Source of the DNA: Chitinophagaceae bacterium
GTDB lineage: Bacteria > Bacteroidota > Bacteroidia > Chitinophagales > Chitinophagaceae
DNA: 15,755 nucleotides
Direction: 5' to 3'
Assembly: GCA_016786965.1 (NCBI GenBank)
Contig: JAEUVL010000668.1
Span: 1-15,755 of the forward strand
Shown here: positions 7,243 through 13,657 of the stretch, piece by piece
Position numbering within the stretch: position 1 is the first letter of the stretch
How the letters are laid out: the number at the start of each line of letters is the position of its first letter
Notes under the pieces: model-generated
The model's input: only the letters and a program-made list of their open reading frames with translations
Database searches by the model: none
What the model was told of the DNA's origin: nothing
Position numbers and translations under genes: made by a program

Positions 7243-7369
7243 ACGTAGTTTAGTATTTTAAATAATTATGGCGCTTACAGCATAAAGTGTCAAAAAGCAA
7301 TACAGTTAGTGACGATAGTAGAAGTAAAAAAAATAACAGCGATAGCTTGTCAAGTACAACTATTGTTCT

Positions 7370-8218
7370 TTATGAAGCTAGCATTATTTGTTTTATCTGT
7401 TTTGTAATATCAAGGTGGTCGGCAGTAAATTCATGCTGCCAGGCCAGTCCCATTTCTTTCAGATCAAAATGTTTCAGAATGGTACCCGTTTGAGTTAATG
7501 TGCCATCATCATTTTTTAAATAGCCCAATACATAAATCGAATCCGCCAGCTCAACAGCCAGCTCAATATCGTGTGTGCTGAAAATGATGGTATTCAGTTC
7601 ATGACTGTCATTGATCAGCCGGAAAGCGTCTTTTACATTTTGAATATTTCCTACATCCAGCCCGGAAAAGGGTTCATCCAGCACCATATACAGGCCGGAA
7701 CTTAATAGTTGCTCGAGTATGGCCGTTCGTTGCCGTTGCCCGCCGGATAGTTCATTTGGATATTGGTTACGACAGGTTTGCAGGCCCCAGTCTTTAAGGT
7801 AGGTAATGATCTTCTCATCCTTTTCTTCGGAAGAAATTTTGACATTCCTCAATGCATATTTCAATGACTGATATATGGTCTTATGCCTGAAGAGAGTGTA
7901 TTTCTGATCTACAAACCCCACATCGCCTTCTTGTACTTTCTTGGCAGGCTGCTGTCCGTTTACTATTGGCTTTTCAAAATCAGGGATCAGTACCATACCG
8001 GTGGTAGGCTCTTCCAATCCTGTCAATGCTCTGAACAAAGTGGACTTACCTCTGCCAGAACGGCCAAGGAATGCAATGGTCTGACCTTGTGGCTTATCGG
8101 GCCGCACCGTATTCTTTTCAGTGAAACCTATATTGGAAATAATAACTTTCTCACCATATACAATGCTGAGATTTTCTACATGGAGAATCGTATCCTTTTG
8201 TTCGTATTTGGCCGCCAT
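7370..8218 (-). CDS. ABC transporter ATP-binding protein (NitT/TauT-like) of the envelope operon
   Basis: A 282-residue cytoplasmic ABC ATPase with every catalytic element. Walker A is GRSGRGKST (52-60), the Q-loop glutamine is Q105, the signature is LSGGQRQR (157-164), Walker B is LYMVLDEP (176-183) with catalytic Glu182, and the switch histidine is His216 in FSTHD. The stretch after the signature reads TAILEQLL where importers usually have ARAL, a mild divergence. It is closest in layout to NrtD/SsuB/TauB-type subunits. As last gene of the five-gene operon, starting 6 bp after the permease stop, it should power that permease. Hydrolysis is expected; transport of a nutrient is not proven. 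Confidence 0.92.
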   Translation of the reverse strand: MAAKYEQKDTILHVENLSIVYGEKVIISNIGFTEKNTVRPDKPQGQTIAFLGRSGRGKSTLFRALTGLEEPTTGMVLIPDFEKPIVNGQQPAKKVQEGDVGFVDQKYTLFRHKTIYQSLKYALRNVKISSEEKDEKIITYLKDWGLQTCRNQYPNELSGGQRQRTAILEQLLSSGLYMVLDEPFSGLDVGNIQNVKDAFRLINDSHELNTIIFSTHDIELAVELADSIYVLGYLKNDDGTLTQTGTILKHFDLKEMGLAWQHEFTADHLDITKQIKQIMLAS

Positions 8219-8224
8219 AAAAAA

Positions 8225-8998
8225 TTAATAGGTTGAATAACGAAATAGTCCCTTTCTGATAACATGCAATATCCAATCTAAGAGCAGCCCGATCAGCAGG
8301 ATGATGATCTGCAGTGCCACGATACGACCGTGGTTAGCAAATTTGTCGCTGTTCTTTATTAAAACACCCAGTCCGCCAGCTGCCACCAGTATGGACTCCA
8401 CTGTTACCAACATCATCCAGATGATTGCAAGGTTTTGACGGAGTACATCCAGCACATAGTCAAGACGACCTTTTATAATTACTTCCCACAAAATTTCCCA
8501 GCGGCTGCATTTCAGCGAGCGGGCATGGTTTATCTCATCAGCAGGAATATCTTTTAATACAGCGAGTAAAGAGGTGATGAAATACAAACTCATAAATACG
8601 ACCAATACCCACACCTGCATGGTACGGGCACCACTCACCAGCATGGTTAGATAAAATGTAATACCGGTGAGTGGCAGGTAACGCAACCTGCTGAAGAAAA
8701 CAGCTACCGGCTTTAAAGCCGGTAGCGGCGATAAATAAACTATCGAAAGTGAGATCAAAAGAGAGATAACGGCTGCCTGTAAGCAAAGACCTAGTGAACT
8801 TCCTATGTGCACCACCAGTCCTTCGTTATAAAGGGACTGCATGCCTTCCCATACCTGTGCCGGTGTGGGAAAGAGATGCTTTGAACCTAAGGAGGCATAA
8901 AACCAATACCCCAGTACCAATGCTATCCATATACCAATAATGGTCATTTTCTGCTTCAGATCTATCTTCTCAAAAGGCCGAAACCATTTCTTTAGCAT
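8225..8998 (-). CDS. ABC transporter permease (NitT/TauT-like) with degenerate coupling loop
   Basis: About 257 residues read from the ATG at 8998; a TTG three codons further upstream at 9007 is less likely. It has about six hydrophobic segments. LFPTPAQVWEGMQSLYNEG matches the LPSP-x-x-V start of SsuC/TauC-type permeases, and a GGLGVLI segment near the C-terminus matches their conserved GLG region. The cytoplasmic EAA coupling loop is degenerate: NHARSLKCSRWEILWEVIIKGR lacks the usual conserved Gly and the terminal L-P. The P-x-x-A-x-x-P motif in the third membrane region is likewise poorly kept. It lies 12 bp after the SBP-OmpA gene and 6 bp before the ATPase gene. This is a permease fold, but its transport role is uncertain. 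Confidence 0.88.
   Translation of the reverse strand: MLKKWFRPFEKIDLKQKMTIIGIWIALVLGYWFYASLGSKHLFPTPAQVWEGMQSLYNEGLVVHIGSSLGLCLQAAVISLLISLSIVYLSPLPALKPVAVFFSRLRYLPLTGITFYLTMLVSGARTMQVWVLVVFMSLYFITSLLAVLKDIPADEINHARSLKCSRWEILWEVIIKGRLDYVLDVLRQNLAIIWMMLVTVESILVAAGGLGVLIKNSDKFANHGRIVALQIIILLIGLLLDWILHVIRKGLFRYSTY
8703..8726. repeat. Perfect 24-bp palindrome inside the permease gene
   Basis: Twelve bases beginning GCTACCGGCTTT at 8703-8714 are followed immediately by their exact reverse complement at 8715-8726. In RNA this can fold as a ten-pair GC-rich stem with a TTAA loop. On the sense (minus) strand it is followed by TGTTTTCTT, a weak terminator-like tail. It encodes LPALKPVA in a region that aligns with ordinary permease sequence, so it does not look like an insertion. 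Confidence 0.7.
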
Positions 8999-9010
8999 AT
9001 AAAGCAATTG

Positions 9011-10807
9011 TTAGTTTAACAGGTTGATCGCAACTCTCCTGTTGCGGGATTTACCAGCGTCTGAATTATTGTCGGCTACCGGCTCGTCCTGTCCCAAACC
9101 TTCGATCTTCTGGAAACGACTGGCTGGAATACCTCTTTGGATCAGGTAGCTTTTTACAGCTTCCGCACGGGCCCTTGATAAAGAGTAGTTCCCTTCCTTG
9201 GTTCCGGTATTATCAGTATGTCCAAATAATTCAAGCTTAGATGTTTCAGCTTGTATCAAAAGGTTGTACACCTGGTCCAGTACATCTTTCCCTTCTGGGC
9301 GAAGAGAGGCACGGCCCACATCAAAATTGATCTGCCATTCACCCGATGCTACCTGCTGGGTGGCTTTCTTTGAATAGTCAGCTACATCTGCTTTACCGGC
9401 ATCAATATTTTCTATTTGTTTTAAGAATGACAGGTTCACAGCTTCCTCATAAGGAACGATGCGTTTTACATTCTGGTTAAAACCGGCAGGGTTCAATTCT
9501 TTCAGGTATTTTGACACCTGGTCGTATACAGCTTTGTAACGGTTGGTTCCATCAGTGATACCAAAATACTGGTTAGCATCTGCCAGGTTAAAGACCCTGG
9601 ACCCACCCATATTATAGGAAATGCCATTCTTTTCTCCTTTCTGACCTTTAAACATATTATACCAGTAATCTGCATTTTCCTGCTTGAAGGTTTCAGTTAC
9701 AGCTTCAGCAGCTCTTCTTTTCCAGCTATCATATTGTTTCATTTGGTTGCTGGATTGATAAGAAGACTTCAGGAGGTTAAGCACCATATCCTTGTTCTTT
9801 TCGGCCCATTGTTTTACCATGATCACGGCCGTGGCCATCTGGTTGTTGAATTCTTTAGTGGAAACCACATCAGTAAATCCAGTGAGTTCATCAAAAACCA
9901 TTTTGTCACCGGGTGTCCAGGTAGCGCAACCATCTACTTTTTTGTTAATGGTCTTTCCAGTTAGTTTACCATCCTTCACTTCTTTTAAAGGAACAGTAAA
10001 TCCTTCTTTTTGCGACTTGATCAGGTCTTTGGAAGCTTCAATGTAATCATCATTGGCACAAGCAATAAAGTTTACTGCATCTGCATCATACGTTGTTGGG
10101 TCAGGGTTTACTTTAATGTTATTGGCAAAAGCGTAGTTAACAGCCACCACCCAGTCACCATCACCTACTACGGTGGAGATCAAAGCGCCTTTCATAGACT
10201 GGGGGTTCATTTTCCAGCTTGGCGGGCCTATCAGTTTATCTTCACCATAGCTGAGGCCTACGGCACCCACTACTTGCAGGGTGTATTTTCCTTTGCCATA
10301 CTTATCATCTATCGCCTGCTGGGCAGAGCTGATGTAAAAAGGGACGCCATCACCCATTATCATGATACCAGCAGCACCTTCTTTTGGAAAATTATTCCCT
10401 TTATCAAATTCATCTACAAATTTCATTTGCAGGTTACGCAGTTCGGTCAACCAATCCTGGCGAATGAGTTCAAGATTCAATCCGTTCTTTTCCATGAGGG
10501 AGCCTTTAGTGGTCTTAGGACCACCATTTGCCACAATGATCCCGGATTGTGCATTCCACGCATAGGCGGCTATTTTCAGCAAGGGCTTTGATGAGGCTTC
10601 GGACGAAATTTCACTGGATGGCAGCGGCATTTCAGCAGATGTAGTTACGTTGTTTACATCTTTATCTGTTACTTCCAGTTTATCCAGTTTTTTGGACTCG
10701 GATGTCCGCAGGCCGGGTGAAAGAAAATACACTGCTGCGCCTACACCACCGGCAACAACAAGAGTAATTAAGGCTTTTGAGAGAAACGTTAGTTTAGACC
10801 ATTTCAT
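9011..10807 (-). CDS. Membrane-anchored substrate-binding protein fused to an OmpA peptidoglycan-binding domain
   Basis: A 598-residue protein. Residues about 11-30 are one hydrophobic segment without an obvious cleavage site, so an inner-membrane signal anchor is likely. A polar Ser/Glu-rich linker (31-74) leads to a periplasmic binding-protein fold (about 75-450). Its start has VANGGPKTTKGSLMEKNGL, and the AAGIMIMGDGVPFYISSAQQ segment is of the NrtA/SsuA (NMT1-like) kind. Residues about 488-598 form an OmpA C-terminal domain with GHTDNTG (Asp532) and LSRARAEAV (Arg547), the pair that binds diaminopimelate in peptidoglycan, plus NRRVAINL at the end. Only two cysteines occur, C250 and C294. 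This resembles proteins annotated as phosphate ABC transporter substrate-binding/OmpA fusions; the ligand is not known. Confidence 0.9.
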   Translation of the reverse strand: MKWSKLTFLSKALITLVVAGGVGAAVYFLSPGLRTSESKKLDKLEVTDKDVNNVTTSAEMPLPSSEISSEASSKPLLKIAAYAWNAQSGIIVANGGPKTTKGSLMEKNGLNLELIRQDWLTELRNLQMKFVDEFDKGNNFPKEGAAGIMIMGDGVPFYISSAQQAIDDKYGKGKYTLQVVGAVGLSYGEDKLIGPPSWKMNPQSMKGALISTVVGDGDWVVAVNYAFANNIKVNPDPTTYDADAVNFIACANDDYIEASKDLIKSQKEGFTVPLKEVKDGKLTGKTINKKVDGCATWTPGDKMVFDELTGFTDVVSTKEFNNQMATAVIMVKQWAEKNKDMVLNLLKSSYQSSNQMKQYDSWKRRAAEAVTETFKQENADYWYNMFKGQKGEKNGISYNMGGSRVFNLADANQYFGITDGTNRYKAVYDQVSKYLKELNPAGFNQNVKRIVPYEEAVNLSFLKQIENIDAGKADVADYSKKATQQVASGEWQINFDVGRASLRPEGKDVLDQVYNLLIQAETSKLELFGHTDNTGTKEGNYSLSRARAEAVKSYLIQRGIPASRFQKIEGLGQDEPVADNNSDAGKSRNRRVAINLLN

Positions 10808-10827
10808 TTTTATAAGTATTATTTCTT

Positions 10828-11940
10828 TTAAGAATTGAAAATATCACCAAATCCACCGCTTTCCATTTTATCTTTTCCGGTCAGCTTGTAGTTGGGGTTA
10901 TTGTATTTTTGAGAATCAGGTACATCATAGCTGTTTGTTTTGATCTGGTCAGCCAGTTTATCCAACCGGGAGTAAAGTTCGTCACTATCCAGCGAATACT
11001 GGCTGGTAAGTGAGTCCAGGTCAAGCAGATTTTCTTTAGTATTAGCTATATCCATGGAGATCGTATTGGTAACCACATCCAGGGCATACTCCAGTTCCCA
11101 GCTTTTGGTAAAAAGCATAGCTGATTTTGCCTGTTCAGTAGCTTCCCTGGCTGCCTGCGCAAAAGCGTATTCCTTTTTAAGCATATCTATACTTACATCA
11201 AAATCGGCGATCTTGATCTCCATAGCAGTGTCCACCATGTTTAACTTGCGGTCCAGTTTGCCAATTACATGGGCACGGCTGCCATACTTGCGCACGAGGC
11301 CGGTACTTTGATTAAGCATATGGCTTACCCGCTGGGCTTCGCTAAGTGTCCTCATCAGGTTGGTCTGCAGTTCCACATATTCGTCTGTTTCTTTGGCAAC
11401 CGCCCCTTTGGTGGTGTCCAGCACAGTAATTTTATTTTTCAGGCTTTCAGCTTTTGCCTGCATGGTTACAACCGTTTCCTGGTATTCTTTGGCTTCTTTT
11501 TCTGCTTTCAGCGATTCAGATTCCATATTGCTTTTAATCGCTTTAATTTTTGCTTTGGCTTCTTTAAAACGATTGCGGTTCTCCACCATCTTTTCTTTTT
11601 GCTCGGCCAGTTCACCGAAAGGGTCGTAGCGGATAAGCATTTTATGCAGGCCGCGGGCCAGTTTTTTAAATCCTTTGATTATGACGGGGAGCATAATGAA
11701 AAAACCAATTACTAATACGGCCACGGAAATAGCGCCCAATGTTTTTCCAATCCAGGTAAAAACAATCGGAAGAATGAATTGGTAAAGGCCCCAGGCTACT
11801 GTTCCCAGGATGACGAGACCCGCTACCATAGCGATTCCTTTTTCACCTTTCCGCCAGTTTTGGGGGTTCAGGGAAATTTCGCCTTTTGAAAAGTGTTTCA
11901 AAATAGGCAGTTCCATCACTTTGTTGCTTTCATGTGCCAT
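10828..11940 (-). CDS. Two-TM coiled-coil protein, loosely PspA-like, of the envelope operon
   Basis: A 370-residue protein. A soluble N-terminus (about 1-34) precedes two hydrophobic helices (about 35-57 and 67-88). Then come IRYDPFGELAEQKEKMVENR and a long charged helical region (about 105-330) rich in K, E, A and heptad-like hydrophobics, interrupted near TGLVRKYGSRAHVIGKLDRK. The C-terminus is polar and ends GFGDIFNS. The TM hairpin followed by long cytoplasmic helices recalls PspA/Vipp1-type membrane-stress proteins only in outline; no PspA motif is certain. It is the second gene of the operon, 18 bp after the first and 20 bp before the SBP-OmpA gene. An inner-membrane scaffold linking cytoplasm and periplasm is an inference. 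Confidence 0.85.
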   Translation of the reverse strand: MAHESNKVMELPILKHFSKGEISLNPQNWRKGEKGIAMVAGLVILGTVAWGLYQFILPIVFTWIGKTLGAISVAVLVIGFFIMLPVIIKGFKKLARGLHKMLIRYDPFGELAEQKEKMVENRNRFKEAKAKIKAIKSNMESESLKAEKEAKEYQETVVTMQAKAESLKNKITVLDTTKGAVAKETDEYVELQTNLMRTLSEAQRVSHMLNQSTGLVRKYGSRAHVIGKLDRKLNMVDTAMEIKIADFDVSIDMLKKEYAFAQAAREATEQAKSAMLFTKSWELEYALDVVTNTISMDIANTKENLLDLDSLTSQYSLDSDELYSRLDKLADQIKTNSYDVPDSQKYNNPNYKLTGKDKMESGGFGDIFNS

Positions 11941-11958
11941 TGTATGCTTAGGTTTAAA

Positions 11959-12645
11959 TTACTTAATGAATTTTTGAATACTGTCTTTTACATTGGTCAG
12001 CTTCAAGATGCTTATCTGCTTGGCATTATCATTGGCCATCAGTTTATCACGGATCGAATTCTCCTGCGGCAGGTATTCGTTATCTACCGAAGTCAGACGA
12101 ATTCGCTTCTGGTTGATCTCCGACTCAAGCGCCTGCAATTGGTTCCGCAATTGGTTTACTTGTTGAGTGGCATTATTGATCTCGAGTGTCAGCTTATTCT
12201 TTTCGTCGTTCTTTTTAGCATCCAGCGAGTTGATCTTTTGCTGCCCCTGCATGGTGTACTGGTTATGCACCTCATTAATCTTACTGATGTAAAATTCTGC
12301 ATCCGTAACCAGCTTTTGCGGGGTAAGGTTGCTGTCCATTGATTTTGCCATTTGAAATGCCATAAGATAGGCCTGCTCACTGGCGTGTGGAATGGAGCTT
12401 ACGGCTTTGTAAAACTCGTAGAAATCATAGCCGGGCATATTGATAGAATCGATACCTTTTTCATATACGGCCAGTACTTCGTTTACCACAGCCTGATCTA
12501 CCCCACTCGTAGCAGCAAAAGAAGGAGCTGGTTGGCTGGATGCACCGCTATTGGCAGGAAAACTAAAACCACCTGTTGAAGGCTGGGCAGAGGATTCTTT
12601 ATCCGCCTCGTCATTTTTGACAAAAAGATTTTTCCAACTTTTCAT
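11959..12645 (-). CDS. Soluble coiled-coil protein, first gene of the envelope operon
   Basis: A 228-residue protein without signal peptide or membrane segment, so probably cytosolic. Residues about 14-48 are low-complexity Ser/Pro/Ala/Gly. About 48-115 is a helical domain (VDQAVVNEVLAVYEKGIDSI, then YDFYEFYKAVSSIPHASEQA), and about 118-215 is coiled coil rich in Q, N, K and E, with QVNQLRNQLQALESEINQKR. The final residues (ILKLTNVKDSIQKFIK) form a last amphipathic helix. I do not recognise the family. It is the promoter-proximal gene, 18 bp before the two-TM coiled-coil gene, suggesting the two pair through their helices. The long leader preceding it may carry regulatory structure. Confidence 0.82.
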   Translation of the reverse strand: MKSWKNLFVKNDEADKESSAQPSTGGFSFPANSGASSQPAPSFAATSGVDQAVVNEVLAVYEKGIDSINMPGYDFYEFYKAVSSIPHASEQAYLMAFQMAKSMDSNLTPQKLVTDAEFYISKINEVHNQYTMQGQQKINSLDAKKNDEKNKLTLEINNATQQVNQLRNQLQALESEINQKRIRLTSVDNEYLPQENSIRDKLMANDNAKQISILKLTNVKDSIQKFIK

Positions 12646-12729
12646 ATAGAGGGAGCTATTTGGTTTAACTGTATTAAAGATAATGATAAAAGAGAATCCG
12701 GCTGAGGGATCAGAAAGCAGCTTATTTTG

Positions 12730-12778
12730 ACTGGACAGCCAGTGCGGAGAGAGTAGTTTCTACATCTTGTGTAAGAAA
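12730..12778 (-). promoter_or_regulatory. Leader of the envelope operon with two small hairpins
   Basis: Between the predicted promoter and the first gene lie about 135 bp of leader. Bases 12757-12778 form an eight-pair stem with one bulged base (TTTCTACA with TGTAAGAAA, loop TCTTG), at the very 5' end of the expected transcript. Bases 12730-12743 form a five-pair stem (ACTGG with CCAGT). No known riboswitch is recognised. Confidence 0.3.
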
Positions 12779-12785
12779 TAAAGAT

Positions 12786-12814
12786 CAAAGATAATAAAAA
12801 AGTGGTCACACAAA
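12786..12814 (-). promoter_or_regulatory. Bacteroidota-type promoter of the envelope operon
   Basis: On the minus strand a TTTG (12814-12811) is followed after 17 bp by TATCTTTG (12793-12786), a perfect match to the TAnnTTTG -7 element of Bacteroidota sigma-ABfr-type promoters. The predicted start is near 12780, leaving about 135 bp of leader. The TTTG box lies in the A/T arm of the terminator of the preceding gene, so the two signals share bases. Confidence 0.55.
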
Positions 12815-12839
12815 AAAACCACGGAAAGCCGTGGTTTTT
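12814..12839 (-). terminator. Rho-independent terminator of the DUF1579 lipoprotein gene
   Basis: The stem CCACGG (12819-12824) pairs with CCGTGG (12829-12834) around an AAAG loop, and the A-run and T-run on either side extend the pairing by five A-T pairs. On the minus strand it ends in a T-run, 43 bp past the stop of the lipoprotein gene. The symmetric A and T tracts mean it could also work in the other direction. Confidence 0.75.
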
Positions 12840-12881
12840 GGTGAATGACGGTTTAGCCGGACAAGTAATTGATCAGCTGAG

Positions 12882-13562
12882 TTATTTCTTTCTTTTGAAA
12901 GTTCCTTCCATGAATTTCTGTTCGCTTTTTCCATCATGCCCGGTACCATACATTGACATAGTATAGCTGCCGTCATCATGGAATTTTAACTCCTGGCGGA
13001 TATCTGTTTCCATTTTTCTGCCGGGATCCGATTGCTTGCCGCTCATATTAAGTGTTTTGCTTGCCTCATCATAGGCACCTTCCATTCTTACAATGCCCGA
13101 ACCCATATTATCCACCCAACTCAGCACAAACTTCTTTTTCACTTTATCAAAGCCCATAATACCATGCCCCTGCATAGGCATGCCCATCATGGTGGTGCTG
13201 AAGTCGGTCATTTGATAGAGTCCGTTCATTGCCATTGTAACCACATCTGTTGCCTTTGCGGTTGTAGGTGGTTGAGAGGGATCCATCCATTGCTTTACAG
13301 AATCACAAACCCAGGTACCGGCAGATTTAGCCATCCAGGCATGTTCGGGACCGGGGGTGGCAAAATCCTGCCAGGCTTTCATCATTTCAGCTTGTCCTGC
13401 TGAATCTGTGGGTGCCGGGGGAATGGTAGCTTTAGCACCATCACCTTCCATTTTTGTTTCGCCCGTGGTTGGTTCTTTTTTACCCTCCTCTGTCTTTTTC
13501 TCATTGTTGCAAGCAGCGATCAGAAAGGCTGCTGCAATTAAAGTCAGTAGTTGTTGCTTCAT
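12882..13562 (-). CDS. DUF1579 family lipoprotein
   Basis: About 226 residues read from the ATG at 13562. An in-frame upstream ATG at 13610 would place 16 residues before the signal peptide and is rejected. The lipobox is IAAC with Cys18, so the mature protein should be lipid-anchored. A charged Lys/Glu/Thr linker (about 20-60) leads to a DUF1579 body: MMKAWQDFATPGPEHAWMAKSAGTWVCD, a Met-rich MMGMPMQGHGIMGFDKVKKKF segment, and a final strand ending GTFKRKK. DUF1579 is a lipocalin-like beta domain of unknown function. The cluster of methionines (MAMN, TTMMGMPMQGHG) plus His is notable and could bind a metal such as copper, but this is speculation. It has its own promoter region and terminator. 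Confidence 0.88.
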   Translation of the reverse strand: MKQQLLTLIAAAFLIAACNNEKKTEEGKKEPTTGETKMEGDGAKATIPPAPTDSAGQAEMMKAWQDFATPGPEHAWMAKSAGTWVCDSVKQWMDPSQPPTTAKATDVVTMAMNGLYQMTDFSTTMMGMPMQGHGIMGFDKVKKKFVLSWVDNMGSGIVRMEGAYDEASKTLNMSGKQSDPGRKMETDIRQELKFHDDGSYTMSMYGTGHDGKSEQKFMEGTFKRKK

Positions 13563-13580
13563 AAGAAATTTTTTAGGGAT

Positions 13581-13611
13581 AGAAGGTACAAAGTCCTGCT
13601 TTGTAAGCAAA
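13581..13611 (-). promoter_or_regulatory. Promoter with an operator-like inverted repeat in the spacer
   Basis: On the minus strand TTTG (13611-13608) is followed after exactly 19 bp by TACCTTCT (13588-13581), which keeps TA and TT of the TAnnTTTG -7 element but misses its last two bases. The spacer region holds a perfect 7-bp inverted repeat, TACAAAG (13587-13593) and CTTTGTA (13599-13605), separated by 5 bp. A repressor bound there would block the promoter. The predicted leader is only about 13 nt. Confidence 0.35.
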
Positions 13612-13657
13612 AAAATAAGCGATGAATATGGAAAAATGGAGGATGAAACCGGGATGC

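Noticed and set aside
7243..7369. Expected bidirectional terminator between convergent genes
   Set aside because: I looked for a GC-rich hairpin with a T-run in this 127-bp gap and found none; nothing else is recognisable there.
10010..10591. 193-codon plus-strand ORF opposite the SBP-OmpA gene
   Set aside because: It has no recognisable domain, while the opposite strand holds an excellent fusion protein with conserved motifs; this is an antisense shadow.
7370..10807. Reading the ABC genes as an ordinary nitrate, taurine or phosphate importer
   Set aside because: The cell-wall-binding domain on the binding protein, the altered permease loop and the coiled-coil neighbours make a plain nutrient importer the weaker reading, although it is not excluded.
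11269..11715. 148-codon plus-strand ORF rich in Phe and Cys
   Set aside because: The composition is what results from reading Lys/Glu-rich coiled-coil codons on the other strand; no start context or family.
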